This document shows, piece after piece, positions 62,601 through 64,000 of a stretch of DNA of 64,000 bases. Made by a program: the position numbers and the translations under genes. The notes under the pieces are model-generated. The model was not told the DNA's origin. It did no database searches and saw only the letters and a list, made by a program, of their open reading frames with translations. The DNA comes from Andrena cerasifolii (lineage: Eukaryota; Arthropoda; Insecta; Hymenoptera; Andrenidae), in contig NC_135123.1 of the NCBI RefSeq assembly GCF_050908995.1, forward strand, positions 9,238,001 through 9,302,000, read 5' to 3'. The stretch's first letter is position 1, and each line of letters begins with the position of its first letter.

Positions 62601-64000
62601 CAGCATGACGAATGGCTGTCAAAATGCGGTGTCGAATAATGTCGAAGAGAGCGTGGGTGTTTCCGTGATCCTCGAACGGGCGTCGGCCAATTGGGTCCCT
62701 CAACAACTGCCACCCACTCTGTGCAACGTGTCTATGGAGGTTTGCAGTGGAGAACTGTGCGCCCTGGTCGGTCCCGTGGGCTCCGGGAAGTCTTCTGTAC
62801 TGCATCTTATACTGAAGGAGCTCAGGCTGGGTTCTGGAAGATTAAAGATACAGAGTAAACCGATCGAGGACACTCAACAGAATCAGCAGGGGTATGTAGT
62901 GGACATTCCCAATTTGAGGATATCTTACGCTAGCCAGGAAGCTTGGCTCTTCTCTGGCACCGTCAGGGACAACATCCTCTTTGGCCAGCCGTACAACAGG
63001 GACAGATACGTAGCTGTGAGTTCTTGGTAACGTCTATGTTCTCGCGACCCTACGTTGACGCCACTGATCGTGAATCTGGATTTGACCTTCAGGTGACAAG
63101 GGCGTGTGCGTTGACGACAGACTTCCAGCAGCTGCCGCACGGCGATATGAGCCACGTGGGCGACAGCGGTGCATCCCTGTCGGGAGGGCAAAAGGCTCGA
63201 GTGAATCTGGCTAGAGCAGTATACAGGCAGGCGGATATTTACCTGCTGGACGATCCCTTGAGCGCGGTGGACGCCCGCGTAGCCAAGCACCTTTTCGAGA
63301 AGTGCATCCAGAAGTACCTCGGCGGGAAGACGAGGATCCTGGTCACCCATCAGCTGCAGTTCGTCAAACAGGCTGACACTATCGTAGTTCTAGACCGAGT
63401 AAGCATTTTCAATGTGAGGAGAGAAGGCGAGGAAACGGTGCTACCTGAACTCTACCGTTTTCAAGGGTTCCGTGAGGATGCAGGGATCCTACCAACAACT
63501 GTCCAACTCCAACAAGAATTTCACAGAGATGATCGATGATATCCAGACGACGACTGAGGCCAGGAAGCAAAGCGAGATCATAGATTCGTCCTTCAAGAGG
63601 CCCTCCATGGAGAAAGGGCATGGCAGAGGAAGTATTTTGGCCAGAGCGTCCATAACGTCGAAGGCTAGCAGCGTTGTAAGTGCCTAGATTCTCTGTCGTA
63701 CTAGAACTGGGCTCGATGGTAGTGGTTTTCTAGGTATCCTACGATTACGAGAACAACGAAGGCTCTCCGGATTCCGAGGCCGAGATCGTAGCAATCGGCC
63801 GTATCCCTGGTAAAGTCTACAAAGAGTACTTCCGCAGCGGTGGCAATTACTTCACGCTGGCTATGTTGGTTCTCGGGTTCCTCGTCTCCCAAGGGATCAC
63901 CAGTGGCACCGACTACTGGATGTCTTACTGGACGAACCTGGAGACGGCCAGGACGACCATAGCCAATGGCTCGTACGAGTTGAATCGCCAATACAGTTAC
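59683..64000 (+). CDS. ABCC4-like transporter paralogue, partial (runs off right edge)
   Basis: Ten exons before the edge: 59683-59756, 59816-59926, 60272-60665, 61358-61489, 61615-61806, 62108-62416, 62485-63015, 63093-63398, 63466-63675, 63734-64000, coding the first 842 residues. The first two exons have exactly the lengths of those in the upstream ABCC gene (74 and 111). TMD1 has VINLLSNDVSRFDD and VIKMYAWEKPF. NBD1 has Walker A GPVGSGKSS (about 500-508), LSGGQKARVNLARAVYRQAD and Walker B DIYLLDDPLSAVDARV. The last exon enters TMD2 (YWMSYWTNLE). It is a tandem duplicate in the same orientation, 1.46 kb after the first gene's stop. The exon 6 acceptor (CTGACAAG/GTG) is weak but keeps frame. 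The second half of TMD2 and NBD2 lie outside the window. Confidence 0.9.
61136..61310. mobile_element. 175-bp TIR element in intron 3 of the ABCC paralogue
   Basis: The left end AGCCGGGAATCCACCGGGAA and right end TTTCCGGTGGATTCCCGGCT are inverted copies with one mismatch. Pairing continues through GCTAAGCTA..GCTATGCTATG repeats, so arms reach about 55-60 bp each. The centre is about 50 bp and non-coding. The target duplication is unclear (TAT before, TTAA after). Confidence 0.75.

Overview
The window is eukaryotic nuclear DNA from an insect, most likely a hymenopteran. That call rests on intron-rich genes with consensus GT..AG junctions, insect-type gene families (big brain, gliotactin, eiger, polo, ABCC4-like transporters), compact introns mixed with long AT-rich ones, and many small non-autonomous transposons. 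The species cannot be read from the sequence. Exon models were built by hand: reading frames were joined only where splice sites and phases agreed, so every multi-exon gene below keeps an open frame.

Layout, left to right: (1) about 1-5178, no assigned coding sequence, probably the long intron or downstream part of a minus-strand gene that leaves the window on the left; (2) 5179-6654 (-), first two coding exons of the aquaporin-like neurogenic gene big brain; (3) 10324-14535 (+), gliotactin, complete in 8 coding exons; (4) 15945-19919 (+), an ARMC3-type armadillo/EDR1 protein, complete in about 13 exons; (5) 20233-23588 (-), a TNF-family ligand of the eiger/EDA type, complete in 4 exons; (6) a 7.3 kb repeat-rich spacer; (7) 30858-33491 (+), a second, divergent TNF-like ligand, complete in 6 exons and head-to-head with the first; (8) 37615-41011 (-), an RGG/Gly-rich protein with a Q/Y/G-rich tail, 9 exons; (9) 42076-44752 (+), Polo kinase, complete in 7 exons and divergent from the RGG gene; (10) 44753-51558, non-coding with a perfect AT palindrome and a 38-bp tandem array; (11) 51559-58221 (+), a complete ABCC4-like transporter in 15 exons; (12) 59683-64000 (+), a tandem ABCC4-like paralogue cut by the right edge.

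Working relations: big brain and gliotactin act at cell contacts (Notch-dependent neurogenesis and tricellular septate junctions), the two TNF ligands would act through TNF receptor/JNK signalling, polo is mitotic, and the ABCC pair are membrane exporters. They are not a functional cluster. The only real local families are the TNF pair and the ABCC pair.

The observation most worth following is the pair of structurally different TNF-superfamily ligands facing away from each other, since Drosophila has a single TNF gene, eiger. The window also holds at least seven fold-back or TIR elements, a 170-bp satellite with an internal palindrome and Helitron-like copies, several of them inside introns of these genes.
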